NCBI GenBank assembly: GCA_025331445.1
Contig: JAIWNE010000122.1
Span: 1-64,000 of the forward strand
Direction of reading: 5' to 3'
Origin: Blakeslea trispora
Lineage: Eukaryota; Mucoromycota; Mucoromycetes; Mucorales; Choanephoraceae
DNA length: 64,000 nucleotides
Below are positions 42,584 to 56,299 of this stretch, piece by piece. The notes beneath the pieces were generated by a model. That model searched no databases, was not told the DNA's origin, and saw only the letters and a list, made by a program, of their open reading frames with translations. The position numbers and the translations under genes are program-made. Position 1 is the stretch's first letter, and each line of letters begins with the position of its first letter.

Positions 42584-45410
42584 TTTTGGTGTTCACCGCG
42601 GCGTAGAGGGTGTATATAGTGACTCAAATAATTGTGAAATAACCTTGCGAAATATTTGTTTTTTTTATATGCGGTTTTAAAGAAAAATGGGCAGAAACAC
42701 AATGAGAACCGATGCAGAAACACAAGAATTGGGCCATGGATAAAGTATTATACGCGCTTACTTTGAATAGGAGTGATTTATAGTCGAATCATATCTAGCT
42801 TAGGTCTTAGAGGGGAGTTTTACTGACAAATTGCCTTTAGCGTATATAGTGATGATGATTTACCATGTACAAACAATAAATGAGCAAATGGAATTGCTTC
42901 CATTTTCGAATGAGCTTGGCATATGATTGGATTATTTTGGTATTATGGGCAAATCAAGCTTCTTTAATTTTATTAATTTGAATCAAATAAATGCTATATA
43001 TGGGTTCTTCTTTAGGCTGATTTGTAGCTCAGATGTTCTTTTTTGTAATGGGAATGCTGCATCGGGTGTATCCAGATAGATTGACATGCTTGGCTTTGAT
43101 ATAGGTACTTTTTGGGATCATAATAAGCAGTATAGGAAGCAGAAATGAGTTAATTTCCATGACTAGAGACTTCAGTAAGGACCTTAATCGCTTTGCATTA
43201 GCTGCGCTTGAAAAAATATACAGCCTTAACCGAGATTATTTTTTTTGTGATTATTTCATTTTTTGACAGCCATCTTGCAGCAACATGCAAGGTCATGAGC
43301 AACACCAAGTAAGAGATCACTCGTCACCAGTATACACAAGAGTCAGAAACAATAGAGGAAGAAAGCAAACAGCATAGAAAGTCTAAAGAAAAAAGAAAAA
43401 AATAAAGATGAGACGCGATCCTTTACACATGTACTTTGTCATCAGCATGTTGTGTCCTTTAGTTGCGATTAGGTACCTCATGAGTCCAGCCAGCGGTGAG
43501 AGCAACAGTCAGAAGTGAACAGTTGATAAAGAGGGGCTCATTTGGTAAGATAGCAGAGTCAAAATAATCTGGAGGCGGTATTTCACTTGTCGCGAAAAAG
43601 ATTCAAAGAGATGAGGCAACTTCATCTGAGATGGAGCGCACATGTAAGCATGAGCAACAACATGAAGACACAAAAAAAAGAAAAAAATAAGCAGTAAACT
43701 TGGAAGGAAACCCAAGTTCAATCAAAAAGAGATACGGCAACCTTTAGAAGCACAGACCTCAGTAGTGGAAGGAGAATAGGTGGATAAACGTTATTTTTGA
43801 AAATGAGGTAAAGAGATGGCGACAAGAGAAGAGACTCAGTACTCGAACAACGGTATATCAGAGAGAAAAAGTATCTCTTGAATTTAGGACAATGACCAGT
43901 AGCAATACTTGAAGAGATAGACCAGATAAGCACATAAGAGAGAAGGTAGACATGAATAAGTCAGACATAGGATGGAAGCATGGTTGGCAATTGAATGTGT
44001 ACTTGTCAAAAGGCTCCTGGGCAATGACTACAAACAGAGCAATTTAGTACATGCGATGTATAGAATAAAACAGACAAACAAATGGAGAAACCGAAAGACC
44101 TAAGGCAAGAGTAATTTGAGAAAGAGGCATCAATCCAGATAGACAGCATAAGTAGAGATGGTATGCAAATAACAGTTAAAGAAGTATAAGTTTGAGCAAC
44201 ATGGTAGAGAGCAAGCAGTTTGAATCAAAAAGCTATGGATGAGATGGTGAAAAGTATTACAGAAGAAGGTGACATGGATAAAGGATTGTCCATCAGAGCT
44301 TATGATGAGTATGTATATAAGTGTATATAAAGTTGATGATAAGCAAATAAATACGGATGGTGAGTGGGAAGATGTTAAAAAGTAAAAAGAGAAGCGTAGT
44401 CGAGTTATTGAGATATCGTCATGATAATGTGATATACATGTAGCTATTGTAAAATAAAAGAGTCAGTGATGTTGATGGATTATATGATATTTGTAAAATA
44501 AAAAAGAGATAAAACTGCTCACCTTTTGCTGTGCATATAATGAAAAAAAAAAAGAGAGAAAAAAGAAAATGGGGGATTGAAAAAAAATGGCCAGTATATA
44601 TGAGAAATATGGCAGTGATGGGAAGAAAGTATTATTTCATTGGCAGATTTAAGCTAAAATCATACTGAAAAGGAAAATGTCTTGGATTTGTCTAAACAAA
44701 TCTTATTAGTAATCAATTAAAGGAACGCTTTACAAAAGGGGATCTTAAAGAAGCACTTAAAACAGAATCTATGAAGAAAGCTGATAGTAGAGCGTCAAGC
44801 TGTTTCATGTTAATCAAATTTGAGTGAAGCAATCTTAAACATAAAAATGACTAGTCAGAAATCATAATGTATAAAAAGCCACCCACTTACATAGTGTCGC
44901 TTTTGATCATGATTCAATCGATTGTGATCCTAGGATGATTCATTATGAGGCAAATACAACTAACATGTTGGAGGCTGATGAACAAAATGTTGATATTTGC
45001 AAAACGTGGTCTATATGGAAGGATGATAGATGATAGGACAAGTAAAGGTACTCTCCTGAGGAACCTAGGACCTCTTACTATTTTGATCAAGCAATCCTGT
45101 CAATCCCAATTTGGAAGTAAGGCTGAATCTGAAATCTGGCTATATCTCTATCTTCACCATATGATCAATATCTCGTCTCGACCAAGCTTTGTTTATCACA
45201 TACGTTCTTCATCGTTCCAAATATTTGACCTCTTTCTTGTATTTGTCTTCGATACGTTTCCATCTATGTCAACGTTCCGTCTATTTGTTTTGTCTCATTT
45301 GTTTTCTTTTATTTTTCGTATCTGTACGATACTTTCTCAAGCCATATATTTTATCACAAACATCACAATTAGTATAAATAACCATATCAGATATATATAA
45401 ATAAAAGGGA

Positions 45411-45437
45411 TTGAATTGAATTGAATTGAATTGAAGA
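45411..45437 (+). repeat. (TTGAA)n microsatellite
   Basis: Five TTGAA units in a row within R2. Confidence 0.9.
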
Positions 45438-45551
45438 AGAGGAAGAGACCTTAGTTTTAAGATCACACTTTCTTTTTGAACACCTTAAATTTCAAGTCTA
45501 ATTCCTTTGGATTTTCAAGAAGAGAAAGAAGAAGAAGAAGAAGTATTGTCT

Positions 45552-45552
45552 A

Positions 45553-45602
<50 letters not shown>
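45552..45602 (+). repeat. (GTCT)n microsatellite
   Basis: About 12 perfect GTCT units. The minus-strand frame over it gives a DRQT repeat peptide, which is an artefact. Confidence 0.97.
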
Positions 45603-48600
45603 GTCGTTGAAACCAAGAGTTTATCTTTTGAAGAAACAAGAAGTGAAATAAGGAAAGAATAAGAAAACATATCTCTGTTACTCTGGTGTCTGCCCTGGTA
45701 ATATCTTGTCTTAGTAACTGGTTGCTCTTTTGGGAAGAACACTTGGTAGTTATCTGAAGAAAGATGGTTTACGGAGACAATTGTTAACATTGATATATTT
45801 TTAGTTATTTTTCATTTTATTTTATTCCCTGTTGTTGTTGTATTTTATTATTACTTTAATTGTACTGGATTTGTAAGTTGAGCAATTGTTGTAAATGACG
45901 ATGGATTATTCACAATAGTGAGAATAGGCTTCCTGTTACCTCCTATCATCCTTTGTCAACTACTTTTACACCAATTGACAACGCAACGAACACTACACAC
46001 ACAAAAATAAAGAACGCCTTCAAATCATTGACTGAACTACCATTATACCTTGACACAACAAAATCATTCATTTAGTGTAATAGCTAATTTACATATAGTA
46101 TCAGCGTCGCACCCTTTATATCCATCTGAATATTATGCACTTAAAAATTCAAATTTCAATTAGAACTGCTGTCATTTTATGACAGCTTCATATAGCTCAA
46201 TATATCGTAGGATGATGGGTATAAAAAACATCAAAAAGAAGTATGCAAACAGATCACTCAGGTGCAAAAAAAATGGTGATGAATACCTTTGAATTCAAAA
46301 GAATTGTCCATCATGGTTTCACAATAAACAATCTTCATTTTATCAAATCACTAATGGAGGTTGTAAGTTGCATTTCTAAAGCAATCATAATTGTTCGCAG
46401 AAGGGATCCAAGTATTTATCAAAAACTTCTCTTGTTTAGGAGTGATGTATATGTGACTTATCGCATTAGATCAATAGATAAGTATAGATGGTGATGATCT
46501 TTCGATTAATGTTTTTGGCTGAAGAGTCAATGTAATTGCAAACAACTTATTTATAATTTGGCATTACTGCAAGTTCTACAAACACTTTGAATGGTACAAT
46601 ACTACTTTATGAGATTGTCAACTTCACTTCAACTATAATTGTATAAAGAAATAAATAGGAAAGTTAGATGATTTCGAACAATAATTTCTATAAATCACAA
46701 TCTGAGCAAGGATCATTTGTGTATTCCATTATGAGACCATCAAACAACTTTATACGCATATGAATGCTTCTTCATAAGCAGTTCAATACCATCAAACTTG
46801 CATCTACATTGTATATCGTCTTGTGTAGCAAAGTTTATTATCATACATCGATCTTTTTAATTTAGAGGTATACTTTTTTTTTAATATCTCTTTGTGAAAT
46901 TGGTCAATCCCATTTCAGATTTTCAACTTTTATCATATAAGCAATCGCTTTCTAGGGTATTTGTAGATGCTTTTTTATTTTACCTTATTTTTCTTCAACC
47001 TTTTCCGCGATGGCTTACCATCTTGCATGCTCATGTAAGTTTGAGATGTCGATATGCAGAACAGATGAGCAGCGAGAAAGCTAACATGTGCTTATAGAAG
47101 TCAACTTTAACTAAAGGAATATGTATTTCTTACAAGCTATGACTTTTCTAAACAGTCTTTGGCATGCAAAAGCAATTCAGAGCATATGAAATCAATGCTT
47201 CATAAAAGCGATATTTTTATCGAAATCTAAGGATTGTGTCTTTTTTTCTACAATTTGAATGGAATTATTTTATTTGACTATATCTCATTCTTTTTAAGTG
47301 ATTGAATGAGTTCATTACTATCACAAAAACTCTTTTTTTCTTGGTTGAAGCGTAGATGCAAAGAGATATATGAACCAAATCATCAACAATTACCTTATTT
47401 CTTTTTTTTAGTGATGGGAAATTCAGTGCTCTGATTGGCCAATTTCTAAGAAGGTTCTAGTTCTTATTTCTCTTTACCTATATTAAGATAGCCGACATAC
47501 TTTAAAAATAAATTGTCCCCCAAAATTCCGTGTTGTTTATGGGGGTGACATTGCTCTCTCTTTTTCTTTCATCTCTTCTGTTTTCTTTTTTTTCTTTCTC
47601 GCTTTTTTTCCTTTACTCTATTGATTACTACACTTTTTTTTCCTAAATCTCGACGATATTTTCTTTCTAGCTTAAGGTGATTTACTCTAGTCATTCAACA
47701 TGATCGCTGACTTGTCCTTTCTTTTATTTGTCTAGAAAGAGGTTTATCTTTTAGGGTTTTTTACGCTTGATTCGGTCAGCTCAAGTATTTATCATACGGT
47801 TACTCATCTTACCATCACAAAACAGACAATCGCAGTTTTTAAACACGGTATCACCAAACCACTCGAAAACAAATCAATTATTGCACTACTCTCCAACTTA
47901 TTACTGATGGAAATGATAACTCTAACATGAGATATCTTTTAATCGCGCTTAATATAAAGCAAAGGTAAGCAACTCGATGGTATTACATATGGCTTTTCTG
48001 ATCTAACATTTCATGAAAATAGATAATGTATTAGTCACACTGTTAGATGATTGTTTTATGATGAAGCCCAATGGATCTTTAAAGCATGGTAAGATATTCT
48101 TCAATTTCTACAATTGATTACCTGACGCACATATAAACCTTTGAAGATAGTATGGAGCTATTAGAATCTCTGATTGAATCAACCTAAACATTCGGATTGC
48201 ACCTTCAACTTATGCTAGCAGTTTTTTATTACTTCAACTCATTGAAGATAATATTTTCACTCTGTAAATAACAACATCTAGCCGAATTTACATCTCATTT
48301 ACTAGAGATCAATCCTATGAATGACAAAATGGAACTAAGAGGTGAAGCTATCAGTAAAGTTGGCAGTTTTAGTCAAAGGGGGATGCTATCCTTGTCAACA
48401 TCATTTCCAGTAAAAGAATCAAATCAAGTTACATATCAACAGCACTTTGGATGATTAGAGGTTCTTAAAAGGGTATCATGTTTTTTGAGAGGTAAGCATC
48501 TATGAGGTGGATTGTAGTATAGCTAGTTGTACTTTTTTTAAATATTAGAGAAATAAAAACGTATTATGATGGATCTATCTGAAAAGCGACTCTTGGATTG

Positions 48601-50055
48601 TTGCTAGCATTAACCGAAAATGTTTATGATATACTCATTTCGATAAACATGAACAACAACCAATCGTCTTGATAAAAGAAAGGGAATGAATCACTTATAT
48701 AGAGTCTACAATTGATCCTTCTGTTCTTCTTTTATGTCTTCTCAACTAGGCATTCAATATCACTATTAAGCCCAATATCAATTTCACAGCATTTAAAGTT
48801 GTTTGTCTACACAGTTGATTTGCCTAGTCTCAAGTTTGGATTCCAATGTTTAAGACCAACACTTCTTAAAAGAGATAATAAAACATTTCATCTTTATTAA
48901 GTGAACGTCATTAACAGAAGATAAAATAGCGATTTGATGAGAGATGTAGTTGTCTCTCTCTTTTTATTTTCTTTTTTCTTTTGACTACCTTTCAGTTTAC
49001 ATACATTTCTTTCTTCCTTTTCAGAGGTCTCTCTAATTTGTCACTCTTAGTCTCACGCCTGTATCAGACTTTTCCATTATATTTATGCTTCATTTGCACC
49101 CATGGATGGCAACTTGAGTCTAACAATCCTATGCAGTCTCACTTTATATAAAGATGATAGCAGTTTTTTTTTATTTATTTAGCCGTTGGAATCTCTGTTA
49201 TTTATTTTACCAGATATTGATTGCCTTGAAGACTCTTACAGCAATAACGGGTCCTTCTCCATGTGCTCATGTAGCTTCAGTGATGGTGATGAGTGATCTC
49301 AAGATCGACATTCAGCCTTGATCGTAACTTTTTTGTACTACTGTATTAGAAATTAAAAAAAAAATACTCATACCTTCCTTTATCCTTATTATTTGATTTT
49401 ATGATCATTTTATATACTTCTTTAGCTTTCCACACCTTGTTGTGATTACACAAAAAATTAAAAATTGGCCCCTTAACCTTTGGCTGTATAAATTTAATGG
49501 CCTATGCTTCTTTTTCTTCTCTTTCAGCCTGCCACCTTTTTCTTATTAAATATCTGAGTAAACCCCATAAAATTACCTTCCAAATCCTTCTTCTTTACCT
49601 TTTAAATAAATTTGCATACATACTCTCTATTTTTTTACACAGATTGTTTCACCTTACTTGACCTATCCCCCCATTTACCATTTTTGTACATATATTTCGC
49701 ATGAAATCTGAAATCAATCCCCTCATTTGATTGTCTCTTCATTTTCACTGCTATTTTTTTTCCCTTTTCAGCCAAATCTATTTCTCACGGGTTATTTTTC
49801 TTGGTCTTTTTATTTATTTTATGGCCTTTGACATGTAAAAAAAACCGAGATCAACTCATCTCCTCGGATCAGCTTCAAACTTGAAAACTAACCTCCCATT
49901 ACCCTTTATATCAAACTTCAACAAAAAAAACCTTCCCTTTCAACATTTATTCTCTCTGTATAGCTAACCTTCAAAAGCAAAGTGAGTCTGAACTCACTTA
50001 TTTTATACTAGACTCAAATGCTAAGTTTTTAAAACTCTTCTGCGCTGTGGTGGTT

Positions 50056-52751
50056 AGCCAAGTACTTTTATTCTTTTTCTATGGTCAAATAAACATTACG
50101 CCTTGCTGGGCTCATAAACTGTCATATAAAATTCCTCTATGCCATCTTCTTCAATATACTCTACTTTGTGAGGAAAGCATACACCAAAAAATATAGAAAT
50201 GATTGATTCCATTGTAAACGATAATACTGTTGTTAAACGTTGAATTAAAACAAGTTGAAGAAGAAAAGTAAACTAAGAGCTGAACAAGAGAAGAAATAAA
50301 AATTTATGTGATCTGATTTATTTTCAAATATAACCTGACTCTAGTTCTCTAACAAAACATTCAAAGGATATTCCTTTTATAAACTGAAGTTTAACAAAGT
50401 CACATCACTATCTTGCGATTGTCTGAATAAACTAGCTAATAATTCAATCGTAATTAGACAACTACAAGTACTTTAATCAGATGAAAACAATTCGCTTATC
50501 ATATAAGCTTACTTGGTTTAGTGTAAAACAACAGGCACCAGTCTGATCAATTATAGTACATTTTAAGAGTAAAGCTTTCAACTTTAGCAATTTCAATACG
50601 ATTTGACATGCTTTATTAAATAATGAAGTGTACAATTGAATCAACACTTGCAACAAAACAATGAAACAATAAAATAGATTCGAATGTCAAACAACGTTAT
50701 CACGCACAATAAGAATATAAGAAGAATTCAAATCACATTTGACAGATATAAGCCTATCGTTGATATGTTGTTAAATAATACTAGATTTTTCTCAAGACAA
50801 AAAGCATTTGAACAATTTAATATGATAAGACATATGTTGGTTTTATTGAGGAGAAAACTAAAAATTGAACTACTGTTTTGCTGCTAAAGATAATGCAATG
50901 TGTAGACGTCTACTAAAATCAGTATCCTTCTCTTGCTCTATAGCCAGTATCGCTCATTTAGAAAACAAAAAAGCTTTATTGAACCAAATTCAAAGCCATT
51001 ATATCGAATGAAGCTAAAGATACTTTTTTGCAAGAATATATACAAAAAGCTAGCAGCAACTTCATCACCCAGCATAAAACAAAGTCATGGCGCATAAAAA
51101 AAAAGTAGCAATTTACACCTACAAACTGCAACTAATGATTAAAAGCCAAATGACTTTTCTAAAAGAAATTTTGACTTGAGAATAACTTCCAATCAAGCAA
51201 TCAAGCATTATCAATTTGAAAAAAAAACTCGGCAAATGCAAGAAAGTCATATTCCAAAACCATACATACATCATAAATTGGCAATATAATTCTATATACA
51301 ATCGTCAAAAGACAAGCAACATTGAGCATGTTCCTTTTGATGATGGTTTCTCATTACATGATCTAGTTAACTACTATGAATGCCAGAAAAACTAGTGGTT
51401 TCAAGTACAACTAATATTTACTTGAGCTTTGTATCAATGTAAACATGACTATCAACCATAGAAGCAAATTATTTTTCGTAGATAACCAAAATCAAAATCT
51501 ACTTTTTACAATAGATCGATTACATGGATTAGCAAATTAAACAAGTTGCTTCGCATTTACCTAGTACAAATTGTTATAATTCAGAAGGCAAGCAACCATA
51601 AAAAAAAGACTAATTGTAGCACATAAGTCAAAGGTTTGCAGATATTAGAACAATATCAATAAAAACATATAGAAAACATGAACAATATTGTAACCAGAAA
51701 TTTAGATGGAAACAAATATAGATGTTAAAACAAAGCAGCTTTATAGTAGCGCTTTAGTCGTGAATAAGAAAAGATAATTTGACAAGCGTATATTCCATCT
51801 CTAAACATGGCATATCAATTGCGTGATCAAAAAGTAATCAGAGAAAACATTGCTCTAAAAGAGTGTTGAAATAACACTTGAAATATCACTTTCAATTTTT
51901 AATAAAGATTAAATATGTGTGCTAGAACATAGCAAGTAAAATTAAAGAAATAGGTGAACAAAATGTGTATATATATAAAAACCACCTACAGACATATGAT
52001 GCGTTTGAGGCTTCATTCAAGCTTGTAATGGAGTTAAAGTATACTGAATAACATAAACAATTTCAGATGCTTTGGCATTGATGTAATATTGGAATATATG
52101 GTGCGGAGTTTTAATTTATAGTTTGCAATGAGCACCACGCTGTAAGTAGCGAACTTATGTAGAGGGAATTTAATGAAGAATAAATAACAGAGTTTTATTA
52201 TGGGAGATAGTTCCTGCCAATAATTTTAGAGGATAGTTCTCACAAATACAAAGTATGCAATTAAAATTAGAGAAAGACTAGTTCAAGTCAGTAAATGTCT
52301 CGATAGTGTCTGTTCAATAAGGAATGAGAATAGATAGTCTCTCTGAGTGATAAAGAGTAGTTCTAGTTCTCTTGTATAGATTTTCGATAGCTTCTGAACT
52401 CTTAGGTTAGAATAATTCAAATATCTAGATTCTATAGGATAGGTCCCTTTAAGTAGAGTGATTCGTGATAGATAGTCAATTGCTTATATATAATGGTTCC
52501 TTATGGATGGTTCCTCTATATTTAAGTTCTATGTCTTTAGAGTGGTATTCCAGTAAGATTGTATATTACTTTGCAAAACTAGCTTTCTTGTATCGAAGTT
52601 TTAGAATAAAAATCTCTCCGTCTTTATTTTATAGAAAAAATAGGGGAGTATTTATAATAAATTATATGTGTCTGATAGTTCAGTTACCGCACATTGTTAC
52701 ATTGATATCAAAATCGACAAAAAGGAAACATCATCTTTAACTTGAAAACTC
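50056..52751. other. AT-rich DNA without a supported gene
   Basis: Frames here are short (up to 91 codons) and of biased composition. Part of 52130-52470 may be an old LTR: a GTGATTCGTG motif near 52459 with TTTAAGTAGA just before it echoes the TATA-like motif at 3713-3737. Nothing else is supported. Confidence 0.5.
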
Positions 52752-52763
52752 TCTGCTCTTTGC

Positions 52764-55154
52764 TAACACTGATGCCAAAACATTCACTCGTTCACTAAAT
52801 CAAAGGCTCATGACCCATCTGAATACTGCCATCAGCTCTCATCAGTTAGGCTTCATGCCCAAAAGGTTCATCGCCGATCATGGCCTCTCTCTCCACCTCA
52901 CACAAGCAATCGCCACCAACACACGTTCATCCACTATCGCCCTCTTACTCGACCGGGAGAAAGCTTACGATCGGATTCATTCATGCTACCTCTCTACCAT
53001 CATGACCCGCTTCGGTATTCCTCCACAAATGATTGACTGTATTCACTCCATCTTTTTCTCTACTCAAATAGCCATTAACATCAACGGTCATCTTACCTCG
53101 TCCCCTGTTACCCAACATCGTGGTCTCCGTCAGGGTGACCCTCTCAGTCCACTTCTTTTCAACATCGCCTTCGATCCCTTCCTCCGATTGATCCATCAAA
53201 ACCCCTCCTTTATAGGCTTTGACTTTGCGAAAGAGGCCCCATCCCACCAACAATTTTAAGATGACCTCGACGCCATTGTTTCATCCATCCCCAGCCTATT
53301 CATTTCCCAACCTCCTTCTCCAATACCTTCCTTACCCCCATTTTCCGCTTCTCCTCCCCCTCCTTCTTTAGCCATCAAAATTTTAGCTTACGCCGATGAC
53401 ACTTTAGTCTTCCTTCGCAACCGCCGGGATCTGGATCATCATTTATCCGCTATCCACATATACAGCTCAGCATCTAATGCCCATCTCAACTTTCACAAAA
53501 CCGAGGCCATCTCTCTGTCTGGCCGTCCCCTTCCCCAATGGCAACACCTACTCGCCCAACACAACATCCTCTCCTGGCATGACCGTACCTCACCTTCTCC
53601 CTCCACTTACCTCGGCTTTCCCATCATATCCAGTATAAAACAACGATCCATCGCATTTGAAAAGCTTGAAGCTTCCATCACCTCCGCCTGTCACATCTAT
53701 TCCCAACGTAACCTCTCCATTCGGGGCCGCGCTACTGTCCTTAACACACTCATTATCTCCAAACTGTGGCATGTCTTACGACTCACCACATTTACATAGC
53801 ATCAACTACAGCGACTTTCCAGTATTGGCACACGTTTCATTAATCATCATATTTTCCCGCCCCTTTCCTTACATACCATTAAGCTTCCCCGCAAATTAGG
53901 TGGCTTACAAGTCATGAATCTCTTCTCTCAACAACGAGCTCTTCAATGGCGCTGGGCTTCTACTCTCCTTCTCTCTACCCCTTCGTCCAACCTTTTAGCC
54001 ACCGCTTCCTTCCTTAGTTACACCTTCGCATGGTTTTACCATTCCCCCACGTTCCCTAGTTCCCAATATTTTCTCCTCTTTCCTTCTTGTCGCCAACCCC
54101 ACTACTTCCCTCACTGTCCTTCTAGCTCCTATTCGCCCCTCAACATCCTTTCCTCTCTGGTTCAGGTTATTGACGCTATCCCCAAATCCTTTGACTCTTG
54201 TTACATTGACCCCTTCACTTGCCTATCACTTCCTCTGAGTGCGGTAATTTCCTCTACGCCGTCCACCTCCTCTTCACACCTCTCCTCTACCCACGTGGAT
54301 ACATTCCGCACACCCAACCTGACACCGTTACTCTGCTCCGACCTCTTTTACTTCGATTCGCTCACCCTTCAATTAGAACTTCGCCAACCTCCACTTCACC
54401 AATCTAGACATCCGACTCTAGCTCGTCAGGCCTTACAATCCATCCTCTCTGGCTCCATTTCCTTCCTTCCTTTCCTTCAACACAATCGACAACCAGCCCC
54501 CGCACTACTCAACCGCCTTCTTCTTCCTCTGATCTTTCTCCTTTCATTACCTCCTTCACCAGCCTCCCATCTTCCTTTCGGCATCCACCTTCCTCTATCC
54601 GCTCTTATAAGTTTCTCATTCGTTCTCGCTCTCCCCTTCAACCCTCGTTACTCGCCACCCCTACCTGGAAGACTTTTTGGTCTCTAGCTATCCCGTTGCA
54701 AGCTCGGACGGTTTGGTACCGCCTCCTACATCGAAAGATTCCCTGTCGCTCATTCCTTCATCAATTAATTCCGACCTCGTTCCCCTCTCCTCTCTGCCCC
54801 ATTTGCTCTGCCTCAGACGATACTATCGACCACTTCTTTTTCCTCTGTCCGGCTAAGGCCTCAATCTGGTTGACCATCCTCACCACCTACATCCATCCAC
54901 TCATCCGCTTTGTCCCCTCTAATGTTCCTCGTCTCCTTCATTGCATTTACCGCTTCCTTCCTGTCACACGCATTCGTGATCCCTCTCTTCCGCTCTCATC
55001 CCTCTCACAGGAACAGATCTTTGCTTGTACCCTTTTGGGTATCTGGCAAATGCACTGGCGCTCCATCTTTGATAACAAGCCCTTTTCTCCTACCGCTACC
55101 TTGAATACTATCAATAGACACCTTCATTTCCTTGACAACCAACGCTACATTTAG
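52764..55154 (+). pseudogene. LINE reverse transcriptase with C-terminal zinc motif, decayed
   Basis: The frame has RT motifs SSHQLGFMPKRFIADHG, TIALLLDREKAYDRI, GLRQGDPLSPLLFNIAF and the catalytic LAYADDTLVFLRN (53383-53420), then NFHKTEAISLSG and TYLGFPI (thumb). The C-terminus has CPICSASDDTIDHFFFLC, a zf-RVT type motif, in a different frame (54696-55154). In-frame stops at 53257-53259 and about 53797-53799 and a shift between about 54200 and 54690 break it. The normal protein nicks a target and primes cDNA there. The L1/Tad-like clade is a guess from motif style. Confidence 0.88.
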
Positions 55155-55282
55155 TTCACCAATAGTTTCCCTCGCCTCCTTTTACTATTTTTTTTAATTT
55201 TATATATCTAGTCTTTTTCTTCCCTCTTCTGACATTTAAAGGACTTTAAATAAAACCGGACTTGTTCCCCTAAAAAAAAATT
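52764..55282 (+). mobile_element. 5'-truncated non-LTR (LINE) retrotransposon
   Basis: The insertion starts inside the RT domain, ends with A9 (55272-55280), and is flanked by a 12 bp direct repeat TCTGCTCTTTGC (52752-52763 and 55283-55294). This is the signature of target-primed reverse transcription with 5' truncation. It is clearly more GC-rich than its flanks and C-rich on the plus strand. The endonuclease and ORF1 are missing. Confidence 0.93.
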
Positions 55283-55294
55283 TCTGCTCTTTGC

Positions 55295-56299
55295 CTCTCA
55301 AGAAAAATTCAAAAATCGACAAATATGGAAATAAAGTCAGTCACAACTTTGACCTCAATAAAAAATCTAAATTCGACAAATAAGGAAAGTGTTGATGAAA
55401 CACATATTATTAGGTCAAGAAGCAAGCGATCCAAGTATAAAGGCTACAAAAGATGATAAAAACCATTGCTAATATCATACCAGTATCAATAACCAAAAAT
55501 TATGTCTAAAAGTATAAATCTAATGCAGAAATACTCAATAAAAATGTAACAGCACGTCTTTTCATCGATTAAATATGAAAAAGTTATTCAAAATGCTTGA
55601 CAACAACCAATGAAGCAAGTCAATAACTATCTTCATCTCATGGAGTATTAAGAACGAAAAACATGGCATCAAGCATATTGACATTAACCAAGAAACAGAG
55701 ACATCTTTACAAATTTTGTTTTGCTCACAGAAAATTAATGGATTTACTCGACATGTATGGAAGGTAACAAATCGACAGATATGGTAAATGGCATTCATCG
55801 TCGTACGGCGTTACTAAACATGGTAATTTTCTAAGCAGGGAACCTCCCTGTATCTTAATAGTAGTTAAAAAAGAAAAAAGAAAATTTTTTTAAAAGGAAA
55901 GACCTGCCTTTTATATATTATTGATGATCATCAATGAAATCAATGCATTTAAAGGAAAAGCAGTCAAACATTGTTAAATGCACTGTATCATCTTCTACCC
56001 TTCATTTGATTAACCTTCCTTTTTTTTCTCTCTTTTTTTTTCTTGTTAACATGCATCATATAATAAGACTTTCTCTCAGCTTTGACATTCCAACTCTTGA
56101 GAGACTCGCTATACATCTCGAACTAAGTTACCTAGCCTAAATCGCTTATGGTGATGCGCAACAGTGTTTTCGAAATAGATTGCGAGAACCCTCTTCGACT
56201 TACCTTTGGTTTGAAAAATTCTCAGATCGATTTCAACCTGATAGTAGTAATATGATGACATAGCGATTAATCAACTCAGGTAACTACTGTGAGTGTGTT
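55295..56299. other. AT-rich DNA without a supported gene
   Basis: Only short biased frames. A similar phrase, ATTCGACAAATA/AAATCGACAAATA, occurs twice near 55312 and 55371. Nothing else is recognised. Confidence 0.5.

Larger units (their letters stand above)
42594..50052 (+). mobile_element. R-family element R2, 7.46 kb, non-coding, complete
   Basis: The left end CACCGCGGCGTAGAGG and the right end read inward, CACCACAGCGCAGAAG, match at 12 of 16 positions, and all four differences are transitions. GTT lies outside both ends (42591-42593, 50053-50055), a 3 bp duplication. Parts recur at 28342-33180, 56300-58085, 58089-61830 and 62710-63580. No frame is convincingly coding: the longest run through T-rich DNA. 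Stretch 44890-46200 is absent from R1 and may be a later insertion. Class unknown; the end pattern and 3 bp duplication are CACTA-like but the ends start CACC, not CACT. Confidence 0.7.

Noticed and set aside
45515..45790. ORF with DRQTDRQT repeats
   Set aside because: Produced by the (GTCT)n microsatellite.
54219..54407. Extra short frames in the LINE
   Set aside because: Frames produced by C-rich coding sequence of the RT; no independent motif.
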